Positions 46,984 to 58,959 of a stretch of 64,000 nucleotides of DNA are shown in pieces. Source of the DNA: Sorghum bicolor (lineage: Eukaryota > Streptophyta > Magnoliopsida > Poales > Poaceae). The stretch is taken from contig NC_012874.2 in assembly GCF_000003195.3 (NCBI RefSeq), forward strand, positions 62,377,768 to 62,441,767, given 5' to 3'. The notes under the pieces were generated by a model, which made no database searches, was not told the origin of the DNA, and worked only from the letters and a program-made list of their open reading frames with translations. How positions within the stretch are numbered: position 1 is the first letter of the stretch; every line of letters starts with the position of its first letter. A program made the translations under genes and the position numbers.

Positions 46984-47395
46984 ATGTCTGGTTTTCTTTG
47001 TCCGACAAACTACATTGAGAATCCAAAGAAATTAATCAGAAAAGCCCATGCTCAGCTTAGGAAGAAGAAATCTCCAACCACTTCGTTAGAAGAAGACCAA
47101 CCGAGAAGAAGTTTGACACCAGTGTTCAAAGCCATTGCCAACAAGACTCTCCGTGAAATCTCTACTCCAACCACTGCCAATATCACGACTGGTCCAGCAG
47201 TCAACGTGGGAGATGAAGGATTCGAGCTCAAGCCAGCTTTGATTAACAAAGTGTAAGCTAACCAGTTTTGTGGGAAAGCACATGAAGATGCAAGTGCCCA
47301 TCTCCAACACTTCCACAAGATCTACAACGCATTCACCATCAAAGGAGTTGAAAGAGATGCCATACTACTCCGCCTTTTTCCATTCTCACTCTTGG

Positions 47396-49999
47396 TGTAA
47401 CACCCTAAAGTTTGCAAGTATTTAAAAATAGGAGAAATTAATTTAATTTGTATTTTTGTGCTCATGAAATATAGGAAAATAATATTTTTTATTAAAATAA
47501 ATTTATCATAGAGCTTAGCAACTTGTTTGTGCATTCATGCAGGAGAATTAATTTTATTGTGCTGAGTGATTTGACTAAAGTTCAAAAGTATTTTAAAGTG
47601 ATTTTAAAATGGATTTGAAAATGGTTTGGAAATAAAAGGAAAGAATTAAAAAAAAACCCCTCCCTCTCTCTGTTTGGCGCCACCCTTCTCCCCTCTCTTT
47701 TCGGCCCACTCAGCTTGGCCCAGCGCGCGCGCAACCGACCCAGCAGCCGGCCCACATCTTTCCCTTCCCCTCTTCTCTCACTGCCACCCTGGGCCCGCAC
47801 GTCAGCGTCACCAGCTCCCTTTCTTCTTCTTCCTGGGACGTGACCGAGCAGGACTCCAGCCATCGCCGTCCAAAATCACTTGATTTCCTTCCTATCTTGC
47901 TAATCCAGCGCCTATAAAGCCTCAGGCTCTTCTCTGTGCCCCCCTTTTTCCCCTGCACATGATGCAAAGCCTTTTATAACGCTTGTGTTCTTGATCTGGA
48001 TCTCGCCGTCGGACTCAACTCAACCGTGGCTGGGGAAATCGCGTTTTGCAGCCGTGCGGGCGAGTCCGAGCCCTTGCCGAGCTTCGTTCAAGGTCTGCGA
48101 AGCCGAAGGACCACTCCCTACGTTTTCTAGTGCTTCCAGTGTCTCTCTAATCAACGCCGAAATCTGTACAGGAAGGGCCGTCCGCGGTTTGCGTCGCGCG
48201 CCTCTCCCGAGACCTCCCCGGGCTTCGATAACCCCCGAGGTGAGTTCGCGAGGGTCTTCTCTTGCTCCTGGAACTTTTCCCATCGAAAACCGAGCTTCCT
48301 AATGTTTTCTTTCCGAACTCCGGCGAGTCTCTCCTCTTTCCGGCAATGGAGCCACCGTGTCTGGCTTCTGTGCACCACGGGCAGCCACCTGTTTATTCCA
48401 GTTTGAGTCTCAGTCGTCCGATTCAAGATCAACGATCTAGATTAGAACGTACCCCTTCATTCGCACTTTTGTTAAAGAGCCCCTGAGCTTTTGCCAAATA
48501 AACCCGCAGTCCAAAGCGCCCCTGAGGAATACGTCAACGGATTTTGAAAACGTATTTCACCTCGGTATGATTTCAAGTACGCTTTCTGGTATTTACAAAA
48601 TTGCCACTGAGTTTGTTTTGCTCATAAAATATTCGTTTTAACTCCGTTTTGACCCATTCAAATTTCGTTAGATTCGTATTTACGAGCTCTACATGTTAGA
48701 AGTATTATTTCACTGTTTTGAAACTTTTTAATTTCGTGATCCTATTTAATTAATTACTTTTCTATATAAAATCTTAGAAAATTCATAACTTCTCCGTTTT
48801 AGCTCCGATTTTCGCGATCTTTACGTCTATGAAATCGTAGCGATGCGTAGAATCTTTTTATAAACTTTTCATACTGTTTTTATATGATTGGTGTACTGTT
48901 CTAATTGTAGCCTTGTTTGCTTCGTGTATGTTATCTCCGTTTGTTGTGTGATCGATGATCGAGTTTAGTCGATGAGCAATTCGTGGTGATCAAGAGTGCT
49001 CCAGTGATCAATATCAGAGCCTTGGACAACTAGCAAGATCAGCAAGAGCAATTGGATTAAGGCAAGTATAGCATTTGGATTTTATTTCTGTGACCGTGAT
49101 CCTGCGACTAGATTAATGTTAAGTAATAAATGATAAAAATGACTTTTTAGCAACTTGATGATTTATCTGTACGTGATCACCCGGGACAACAGTGCAACCA
49201 TGAGGGCTATAATGGCTCTGGCTTTAGCTCAGTATGAAGACCTTTTCTAGCTTGTTAGAGGTTACCCGAAAGGGCGGAGGGGCTGAACCGTTTTGGGTAT
49301 AGTGCGAGCCCCTGTCCTTATGTGTATAGGCTGCGCGTCATTGTGCCATTTGGAAGGGGGGTATCTATATCTGCGCGCAAAGGAAACCTTGCGGCCCTAA
49401 CATGTTAGACGAACTTTTGAAAGGCTTCATAGTGATCCCTGCCGACCTTCCTTGGAAGTGGGTTAAGAGGCTGATCACCTCGGGCGAAAGGGTAAATCAT
49501 GACTCATGGGTAAAGATGTACAACCTCTGCAGAGTGTAAAACTGGTATACTAGCCGAGCTCACGGTCAGGAGCGGCCTTGGGGACATCTAGATTAAGGGT
49601 GATGAATCTTGTGTGTTAAATATGCTCATTGTTTATTGTTTAATACTCTACATTATTTATGTCACATTGATCATGAGATTGTGAGAGCTATACAATCTAG
49701 TTGCTATACTTGTGGAGTTCGACATGGACTCACTCTTGCTATTTCCCCCATACTTCAGGAGGAGTGTTAGGCTTGTGATCAACCAGTCAGTTGGATCCTG
49801 TAGAGTGAAGTTAATACCCGAAGTTGGAGTTATTTATCCGCTGTTTGCTATCAAAGGTTATCTCTTTCATACTAAGTACGTTATATATTTATGCATTGTC
49901 TTTTGATATTACCCCTTATTTGTAGCTATATGTGAGATTTGATTTCTAAAACTCATATATAGTGCATATCTGGTTTTGTCCTTAAAATCGGGTATTACA
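47396..49999 (+). repeat. 5' LTR, 2604 bp
   Basis: TGTAACACC...TATTACA; TATAAA at 47913-47918 is the likely promoter. GC-rich downstream with short frames that are duplicated in the other LTR and show no domain. Confidence 0.95.
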
Positions 50000-50639
50000 A
50001 AGTGGTATCAAAGCAATGCTGGCTGTAGGACGCAAGTCTAGTTAGAAAGTGGTCGTCTTAAGGTTTTGGAATTGTCATAAAATCCTTGCTCTATAAACCT
50101 TGGTATTTTCATCCATACTATATCTCTATCCTTGCTATCTGTCTCTACCTTGTTGCTTATTTTAAAAAGTACTCGTTCTCACCTTCACTCCTTGATTTGG
50201 TATGCTTTTAGAACCTTTTCTTACCACCTTCTTGCGTCTTTGAAATATAAGTTCTAGGACTTTGCCCTTTATATGAAGAGAACGATAGTATCGCAAGTTG
50301 AGTGATGTGTGAACCTTCAATGCTTAATTGGTTTGTTATTATGTTTATGCTTGATTTGGATCTTTGTAATGATTGCAATGATCTTGTGGAATTACTTCAC
50401 AATTTCATTTAGTTTATAGGTCTAAGGCATAAGGAGTAATGAAATAAGTAGTTGGGTTTGGTTATATCCTGTTTCCCTCCCTTGTTGATTTCTGGAGCAG
50501 TTTGCAATAATACTGGTGTATCTCAAGTTCTGATCATGCAAAGTTTATCAAATTTTTCTGGGACCAAATAGACTTCAAGATCTTTCCCTGACCGCAAGAA
50601 TCACCCTTATAGCTATTATGGTTTTGAAGTTACAAAAAT

Positions 50640-51190
50640 CACAAGTTGATGCAGCTGCGCTGTCCAGAATCTGGACCAGTTTCGGGAACCTGCTGTTTGA
50701 GACAAATACAACTATAGAATTTGGAAACGTGTTCTATAGAAAAGTTATAGACGATTTTCTAAGCTTTCCAACGGTATAAGCTGGAACTTATTTGGCTGAG
50801 TAGAACCTGAGATATGATATTTACAAGTGGATGTTTCTGTTCTGTATCAAAGTCTGGACAGTTTTGGTATTCCCTATTTTCAGCCAAGTTAAATTCAGAA
50901 ACTGGGAAAAAGTTGTATACGAAAGTTGTAGAGGATTTCCTAAGCTTTCCAAAAATGTAAGGATCATCTCCAGATGAGTTACGTAGCTCGAGGTATAACT
51001 TCTGGAAGTTACTGCACCTTTGCTGAGACATTGTCAGGAGGGATATTATATTTGGCTGTTTTACCTAAACTTAAAGATAGAATCTAAGAAGGTCTTATAC
51101 ATGAAAGTTGTAGAGAATTCCATAAGTTTTCTAACGGTATAAGTTACAACTCTATTGGATTCTCAGAATAAGAGTTATATGTGTTTTACT
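50640..51190 (+). repeat. Three imperfect 181-bp repeats in the LTR element interior
   Basis: The core (A/G)AAAGTT(A/G)TAGA followed by CTAAGCTTTCCAA and GTATAAG or GTAAG recurs at about 50741, 50921 and 51102, with CTGGACAGTTT/CTGGACCAGTTT blocks ahead of the first two. Confidence 0.75.
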
Positions 51191-52467
51191 ATGCTGATGT
51201 TTTTCATATCGCGAGGAAAATTTCAGGATACCTGTTTGCTCTCTGGCACATAAGATCTTTGGGATGTCAGAAGTTCTTAATGTTAGTTAACTTGTCTGGA
51301 AAACATGCAAGCTACCTTTCTTGTGCCCCTAATTGACTTTTCATAAGGAGGGTAGCCTAGTTAAAGGAGTTACAAGGAGAAGAATTGGTTAATGTTGGAT
51401 CATAGGTAAGGATCACAAGTTCTTGGTAAATTGGATTTTGATTCAAGATATCATCCCATTTAGAGAATATTAATGGAGATATATGTCATTGCTGATACTC
51501 ATGGATTGAGAGTTGTGAGGATCAGATGACACCAAAGTTTATGAAGTTATATATACAATATGAGAGTGAAGCAACTTAACCGTGACTAAGGTACCGATAA
51601 TTGGACTTAGTGATGAAACTAACCTTGGATCAAGATACTCGGTACAACGAATGTAAAAGACTATGATGTGTAGCATCCAAAAAAAGGATAGGAGAACCAG
51701 TCCCTGTCCCCCCAATCAATCTCATTTTAAGAGGGGTAGCATCTTGATATCACGAGATGATGCATTTTAAAACTACCTTGAAGTGATAATTGCCTTCTGA
51801 GATATTTTATGGTTATGATCATCTATCCTTGCTCGTGTTACTGACGTTGGTCACTTGATGACGGGGAGTGTAGTGTCCCATGGATCAGGAGCCCAATATG
51901 ACACCTCTCATGGATATGTGGGAAGAGTATGATCATCTTGCCCTTGAAGAAAGATGTTATGAGTATGACAATGCTGAGTACTATCAAAATAACAATACAG
52001 AAGAGCAAGTTGACATCGAATCAAATCAGAATCCACAATGACAGAAGTGTAAAAGGAAAACTTTACTGTAAACCTCATTGGGCTAGAGTCACTCGACATT
52101 CCTTTGGTTCTTGGCAATGGATGGTTATGTGCACATAAGGCAATGATCTATGCTACCCAGTGGAAAATTTTCTTAACCACACCATCAGGGAAAAGAATTG
52201 AGTATCAAGGTGGTCCACTTCTACCTGAGGAGGCATATCCATGCTAAGTTATCATATCTTTGAGTTGTATAAGTCAAAAAAAAGTGAGTAGTCAAGATGG
52301 ACTTTGATCAATTATGAATAATATACATTCCATGGAATATTTGAGTTTGCCTTGGTATACAAGTTGTGAAGTTGAAAGAGTTATCAAGATCTTTATCCTC
52401 TGTTCTCTCAAAGGATCCGTGCCTCTTCCGAATCTCGAGGACGAGATTCATTTTAAGGGGGTAGATT

Positions 52468-55071
52468 TGTAACACCCTAAAGTTTGCAAGTATTTAAAAA
52501 TAGGAGAAATTAATTTAATTTGTATTTTTGTGCTCATGAAATATAGGAAAATAATATTTTTTATTAAAATAAATTTATCATAGAGCTTAGCAACTTGTTT
52601 GTGCATTCATGCAGGAGAATTAACTTTATTGTGCTGAGTGATTTGACTAAAGTTCAAAAGTATTTTAAAGTGATTTTAAAATGGATTTGAAAATGGTTTG
52701 GAAATAAAAGGAAAGAATTAAAAAAAAACCCCTCCCTCTCTCTGTTTGGCGCCACCCTTCTCCCCTCTCTTTTCGGCCCACTCAGCTTGGCCCAGCGCGC
52801 GCGCAACCGACCCAGCAGCCGGCCCACATCTTTCCCTTCCCCTCTTCTCTCACTGCCACCCTGGGCCCGCACGTCAGCGTCACCAGCTCCCTTTCTTCTT
52901 CTTCCTGGGACGTGACCGAGCAGGACTCCAGCCATCGCCGCCCAAAATCACTTGATTTCCTTCCTATCTTGCTAATCCAGCGCCTATAAAGCCTCAGGCT
53001 CTTCTCTGTGCCCCCCTTTTTCCCCTGCACACGATGCAAAGCCTTTTATAACGCTTGTGTTCTTGATCTGGATCTCGCCGTCGGACTCAACTCAACCGTG
53101 GCTGGGGAAATCGCGTTTTGCAGCCGTGCGGGCGAGTCCGAGCCCTTGCCGAGCTTCGTTCAAGGTCTGCGAAGCCGAAGGACCACTCCCTACGTTTTCT
53201 AGTGCTTCCAGTGTCTCTCTAACCAACGCCGAAATCTGTACAGGAAGGGCCGTCCGCGGTTTGCGTCGCGCGCCTCTCCCGAGACCTCCCCGGGCTTCGA
53301 TAACCCCCCAGGTGAGTTCGCGAGGGTCTTCTCTTGCTCCTGGAACTTTTCTCATCGAAAACCGAGCTTCCTAATGTTTTCTTTCCGAACTCCGGCGAGT
53401 CTCTCCTCTTTCCGGCAATGGAGCCACCGTGTCTGGCTTCTGTGCACCACCGGCAGCCACCTGTTTATTCCAGTTTGAGTCTCAGTCGTCCGATTCAAGA
53501 TCAACGATCTAGATTAGAACGTACCCCTTCATTCGCACTTTTGTTAAAGAGCCCCTAAGCTTTTGCCAAATAAACCCGCAGTCCAAAGCGCCCCTGAGGA
53601 ATACGTCAACGGATTTTGAAAACGTATTTCACCTCGGTATGATTTCAAGTACGCTTTCTGGTATTTACAAAATTGCCACTGAGTTTGTTTTGCTCATAAA
53701 ATATTCGTTTTAACTCCGTTTTGACCCATTCAAATTTCGTTAGATTCATATTTACGAGCTCTACATGTTAGAAGTATTATTTCACTGTTTTGAAACTTTT
53801 TAATTTCGTGATCCTATTTAATTAATTACTTTTCTATATAAAATCTTAGAAAATTCATAACTTCTCCGTTTTAGCTCCGATTTTCGCGATCTTTACGTCT
53901 ATGAAATCGTAGCGATGCGTAGAATCTTTTTATAAACTTTTCATACTGTTTTTATATGATTGGTGTACTGTTCTAATTGTAGCCTTGTTTGCTTCGTGTA
54001 TGTTATCTCCGTTTGTTGTGTGATCGATGATCGAGTTTAGTCGATGAGCAATTCGTGGTGATCAAGAGTGCTCCAGTGATCAAGATCAGAGCCTTGGACA
54101 ACTAGCAAGATCAGCAAGAGCAATTGGATTAAGGCAAGTATAGCATTTGGATTTTATTTCTGTGACCGTGATCCTGCGACTAGATTAATGTTAAGTAATA
54201 AATGATAAAAATGACTTTTTAGCAACTTGATGATTTATCTGTACGTGATTACCCGGGACAACAGTGCAACCATGAGGGCTATAATGGCTCTGGCTTTAGC
54301 TCAGTATGAAGACCTTTTCTAGCTTGTTAGAGGTTACCCGAAAGGGCGGAGGGGCTGAACCGTTTTGGGTATAGTGCGAGCCCCTGTCCTTATGTGTATA
54401 GGCTGCGCGTCATTGTGCCATTTGGAAGGGGGGTATCTATATCTGCGCGCAAAGGAAACCTTGCGGCCCTAACATGTTAGACGAACTTTTGAAAGGCTTC
54501 ATAGTGATCCCTGCCGACCTTCCTTGGAAGTGGGTTAAGAGGCTGATCACCTCGGGCGAAAGGGTAAATCATGACTCATGGGTAAAGATGTACAACTTCG
54601 GCAGAGTGTAAAACTGGTATACTAGCCGAGCTCACGGTCAGGAGCGGCCTTGGGGACATCTACATTAAGGGTGATGAATCTTGTGTGTTAAATATGCTCA
54701 TTGTTTATTGTTTAATACTCTACATTATTTATGTCACATTGATCATGAGATTGTGAGAGCTATACAATCTAGTTGCTATACTTGTGGAGTTCGACATGGA
54801 CTCACTCTTGCTATTTCCCCCATACTTCAGGAGGAGTGTTAGGCTTGTGATCAACCAGTCAGTTGGATCCTGTAGAGTGAAGTTAATACCCGAAGTTGGA
54901 GTTATTTATCCGCTGTTTGCTATCAAAGGTTATCTCTTTCATACTAAGTACGTTATATATTTATGCATTGTCTTTTGATATTACCCCTTATTTGTAGCTA
55001 TATGTGAGATTTGATTTCTAAAACTCATATATAGTGCATATCTGGTTTTGTCCTTAAAATCGGGTATTACA
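52468..55071 (+). repeat. 3' LTR, 2604 bp
   Basis: Same length as the 5' LTR and about 99.5% identical by my count. Confidence 0.95.
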
Positions 55072-55833
55072 CTTGGGAAGGGCGAAGCAATGCTTCTACG
55101 CCAACAGAGAGAAAAACACTACATGGAATATCTGCTCCACTCTTTTTCTAGCAAAGTTCTTTCCTATAGGCAAAACCAATGCCCTAGGTGTGCAAAGATC
55201 TCAACTTTTCAGCAACACAATGATGAACCTATCCCTCAGGCATGGGAACTCTTTCAAGATTACATATCAGAATGCCCTCACCATGGGAGGGAGGATTGGC
55301 TACTCATGTAGACATTCTATCATGGGCTTACCACTAGTGCTCATGAGAATATAGATGTAGCTGCTGGAGGATCGTTTTTGTCACTCACTATTCATGAAGC
55401 CACCACTCTTGTTGAGAAGATAGCTCCAAACCAGGGATGGAACAAAGAACGCACTCAAACACACAAGAGAGGAGGAATGCATCAAGTCAAAGAGGTGGAC
55501 ATGTTGTCTGCCAAGATGGACCTACTCATGAAGAAGCTTGACGAACGTGATCAACAGAAGAAGAATGAAGTCATGCTTACCCACGATTCACATATCACTT
55601 GTGAAGAGTGTGGAGGCACTGGCATGTCCTGAAGTCCAAGAGGATGTCAACTACATCAACAACAACACTAACTATCATCCTCAACAGAATCAAGGATGAA
55701 ACCAATAGAATCAAGCGTGGAATCAACAACAAAGATCGAACTACTCAGGTAACTACCATGGTAATAATTTCAACCAACCACCTTTGAGAGAGATGATTGT
55801 TAATCAGAATAAAGTTATTATTATTACTCAGGT

Positions 55834-55834
55834 A

Positions 55835-55899
<65 letters not shown>
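55834..55899. repeat. (TTA)n microsatellite at the duplication boundary
   Basis: A TTA tract joins the truncated Athila gag to copy 2 of the duplicated segment. Confidence 0.97.
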
Positions 55900-55901
<2 letters not shown>

Positions 55902-56305
55902 GATGCTATATTTTAGCTATATTCCTATTTCTTGTCATGTTCATTTCCTATTTGCACCCACAATTTCAGAGGCACCCATGTCCAACTTATTGCTTACATG
56001 ATAGCCACACTCTTCTCTCTCCTCCCTTCTCTCATATACTTCATCAAAAATGATAACTTGCTTGGGTATAAGATTGTTATTGTACTTGCTCAAGTATATA
56101 TTGTTCCACTAGTTTGATGGTTATATCTTTCTAATTGATATATGACTTTGTCGCATTTTTTTTAATTGGTATGATACAAATATAGATAGATGGATGCATG
56201 GATGGACGGATGGTTGAATAGATAGATCAACTGAATACAATCTGTAAATCTAGCTACCTAGCTTTTTTATATAAAATCTAGATATCTAGCTAGGTTAGTA
56301 TTAGT

Positions 56306-56344
<39 letters not shown>

Positions 56345-56859
56345 TGGACCAAAGTCTCTTTTTTTAAGAGGTATGAACCCAGATCCCATGCATTATTTGG
56401 AATCGAGATAGATAAACCCAGATCTCATCTATAACTACCCAGCACATGCAGAGAGCACGGGTTGATATACTAGTATATTTCTAGTTAACAGGCTAGCTAT
56501 AGCTAGATATAGATAGATTAGTGTTAGTTTAGACAGATAGAAAAAAATATCTAAATAGGTTGATAACTATAGACCCAAGTCTTTCTTTAAGATCAAATTA
56601 ATTCCGGATCCTCCCATCCATTATTTGGAAACGAGATAGATATAAATGGATATGTGATAGGTCAATTATTCTGAATAAAATGGAGCGATGCACCAAAACA
56701 AACCATATACCAATGCAGGAGTAGCATATCTAATATTTGGATTTCGGATCCATTTCCATCCCGTAGGAAATGTAAATATATGGTATATATCGGCAACATC
56801 AGTTTCTCCATATCCATCAAGGATACAAACCTTCTTGTCAGTGCAGGCCACCGTCCTTC

Positions 56860-56866
56860 TATAACT
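56860..56866 (+). promoter_or_regulatory. Putative TATA box (TATAACT)
   Basis: 62 nt before the ATG at 56922, as in copy 1. Confidence 0.6.
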
Positions 56867-56921
56867 ACCCAGCACATACACCCTCCTTGAGCAGATACGA
56901 AGCACTCCTCTTCATTTGATC

Positions 56922-57320
56922 ATGTCGTTCAGCAAGCAGGTTGCGGCGGCCGCCTTCGCCTTGGCCTTCCTCCTCCTCACTTCAGATCGTAAGTGTCCAG
57001 GAAACTCCTCCTCACTAGCTAATTGTTGCATTATAAAATTCTAAAAAGGGTTTACCGCTGTGGTTGCAGTTGCAGTTGGAGTTGCAGTTGCAGCAGCTGG
57101 AGCCGAAGAAGAAACAATAGCACCGTTAAACACATGTGAAACCCCAACCTGCATTCCCTGCTGGGGCCAAAACGCAATTTGCATTCCCGCTTGCGTTGCA
57201 ATGCGCTTCACTGGCGGTTTCTGCAATGGTAAGAACTGCGTATGCACCAAGCCGTGCCTTGCGCAGTCAGAGACAGAGGCAGGTGGGCCAACACAGCAGC
57301 CGCCCGTGTGCATCAACTGA
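56922..57320 (+). CDS. Defensin-like peptide 6, ten-cysteine form (2 exons)
   Basis: Exon 1 is 56922-56988 (donor GTAAGT). Exon 2 is 57070-57320 with the first acceptor. Joined they are 318 nt, 105 aa plus stop, phase 1. It has the same layout as the gene at 43796: MSFSKQ signal peptide, VA-repeat linker, ten cysteines at identical spacing (CIPAC, TGGFC, CVC), and a Gln/Pro tail ending PVCIN. In the cysteine domain and tail, ten residues differ from copy 1, none a cysteine. AATAAA is at 57370-57375. Promoter and 3' flank are conserved, so both copies may be expressed. The last cysteine near the C-terminus and the extra one near the N-terminus could form a fifth disulfide; that is inference. 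Confidence 0.8.
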
Positions 57321-57823
57321 TGGACGTACTATGTAGCTTGTTGGCCGCCAGCTTGCGGAGGAATGTAAAAATAAACTTTCAGTGTTAAAATAGAAATATA
57401 TAAACAATCCAGGGCAGAGCTGGGTTACTTTGCCATGTATCAGATTCATGCTAGTTATTTGAAGGGTTGTCATCCGAATCTTTGACATATGTGTCGAGCA
57501 AGAGAAATTTATCGCAATTCTAAATTTATATGGTGTGGGTCTGGCCTCGTGTCGCTTTTGTTTGGACGAGATGATTTTTTTGTCTTGCGGCCATAGCACC
57601 ATTTTGACAGTTTCATCCTTGCTTCCTTTAAAAAGATTTGTCTGTAGTGGTGCTATGTTTGGAACCACAAAAAATATAAGCTACTAAAGGCAAATAATTG
57701 GTAGTGGTGCTATGTTTGGAACCACAAAAATTATAAGCTACTAAAGGCAAAAAATTGGTTTTGATATATTACATTCACCCCTTAATACATCCCTCCACGG
57801 GCACATGCAGCAAGGCTTAATGC

Positions 57824-58286
57824 TCTGAACACCCTGTGACTAAAATCTATTTATATGGCCCAGCTCCACACATATGATGGGCCTGCATATATGTGGCTCC
57901 TCTCTTACAGTTTTGTTCTTGACACGTGAACGCTAACCTAGAAGTGCTGCGTTTGGAATAACAAAGTTTATAAGTTAGTCCTCACTCTCCTAAACTTCAA
58001 GGTGATACTAAGCCCACTAACTACAAGTACACATGTGCCATATGGACGATATGGGCTTACCCAACTTGCACATGCCCACAGCGCCGTGCGCCATGACCAG
58101 CAGCGTTACATGCTAGTGGTACCTTTGATTCTTTTTCCGTCATTCGCAGGTTACCGGTGGCGGCCACTGTGCGATGAAGGTCTTTGGTCAGGAAGCATGC
58201 AACTCGCGTAGTCAGGCTTGAACGAGTAACCAAAGGTGTCTAGGTGAAGGTCCTCACTTGGTCGGATTTGCCTTCACTCGGGTCAA
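57824..58286. other. Intergenic stretch, nothing recognised
   Basis: No supported gene or element ends. Confidence 0.45.
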
Positions 58287-58450
58287 CACTACCGGACTCA
58301 GGAGTTTTGTCGAGAGTGCCCGAGGCACTCGACAAAGGCCATAAAGCATTCGACAAAGTTTTTGCCAAGTGCCACACTCGATGTACCTCACTAGGCAAAA
58401 CTTTGATCAGCAAAGAGGACTTTTGTCAAGGGCTTTGTCTCGGGCACTCG
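58287..58450. mobile_element. CACTA left-end fragment (TTTGCCGAGTG-like family)
   Basis: CACTACCGGACTCAGG followed by diverged CACTCGACAAAG/TTTGCCAAGTG subterminal repeats. It is cut off by the next CACTA. Confidence 0.6.
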
Positions 58451-58729
58451 CACTAGTAAAGAGAGATACTATACAGACGGTTCACAACCCCTTTGTACAG
58501 GCGGATTGACGAACCGCCAGTGGCTATAGGTCTGTGGAAATAAAAGTTTCCACGGGCGGTTAACTGAGAACCGCCTGTAGAAATCAATTTCTACAGGCGG
58601 TTCGGTTACGTGAACCGCCTATAGAATAGAAATCAATTTCTTCATGCGGTTCTCATAAACACACTGCCTGTGGTAAGATTTTCCAATTTAACCCAATTTC
58701 TAAATTTTAGCTGCAAACCCTATTTTCAA

Positions 58730-58800
58730 TATTATATATATAATATATATAATATATATAATATATATATATATATATACATATATATTATATACATTAA
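58730..58800. repeat. AT dinucleotide-rich run
   Basis: Repeated ATATATA/TAATATATA tracts near the CACTA left end. Confidence 0.9.
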
Positions 58801-58959
58801 TATTGAAACTATGTTAGGCTAGAAGATTCAACCAATGCAACATGCAATATATTTATATATACCATTACTTTGTACATAAAATTATATTAATTACAAACAT
58901 CACACATCAAAGTTTTTTTGTTTACGGACATCTGAGGTTTCACATCTGAAACCTCTGCT

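Larger units (their letters stand above)
47396..55071 (+). mobile_element. Young non-autonomous LTR retrotransposon (LARD-like), 7676 bp
   Basis: Two 2604-bp LTRs (47396-49999; 52468-55071) begin TGTAACACC and end GGGTATTACA. The target duplication CTTGG is at 47391-47395 and 55072-55076. The primer-binding site TGGTATCAAAGC (50003-50014) differs at one base from the initiator tRNA-Met type. The polypurine tract TTTTAAGGGGGTAGA precedes the 3' LTR. The interior is only 2468 bp with no intact gag-pol; a short stretch near 52150-52240 (PSGKRIEYQGG) recalls the protease/RT junction of Tekay-type Gypsy. I count about 14 LTR differences (about 0.5%), so it is recent. Confidence 0.95.
46984..55800 (+). 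pseudogene. Athila-like Gypsy gag, split by a nested LTR element
   Basis: The left part, 46984-47395, reads ...NVGDEGFELKPALINKV and, after an in-frame stop, HLQHFHKIYNAFTIKGVERD and LRLFPFSL. It is interrupted by the element 47396-55071, and the right part resumes with LGRAKQCFYANREKNTTWN, FLAKFFPIGKTNAL, SLTIHEATTLVEKIAPNQGWN, KMDLLMKKLDERDQ and a knuckle start CEECGGTG, ending near NQPPLREMIVNQ at 55800. This is the Athila-type gag layout. It is frameshifted and 3'-truncated at a TTA-rich junction. Confidence 0.82.
55897..57823 (+). repeat. Duplicated gene-bearing segment, copy 2
   Basis: Colinear with 42673-44744, including a (GATA)n run at 56303-56342, promoter, gene and 3' flank. A short block (GGTAGTGGTGCTATGTTTGG...) is locally repeated at about 57650-57720. 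Confidence 0.88.

Noticed and set aside
47582..48486. Several 70-105 aa frames in the LTR, repeated at 52654-53558
   Set aside because: They are carried identically in both LTRs of a retroelement, lie around its promoter, and show no domain.
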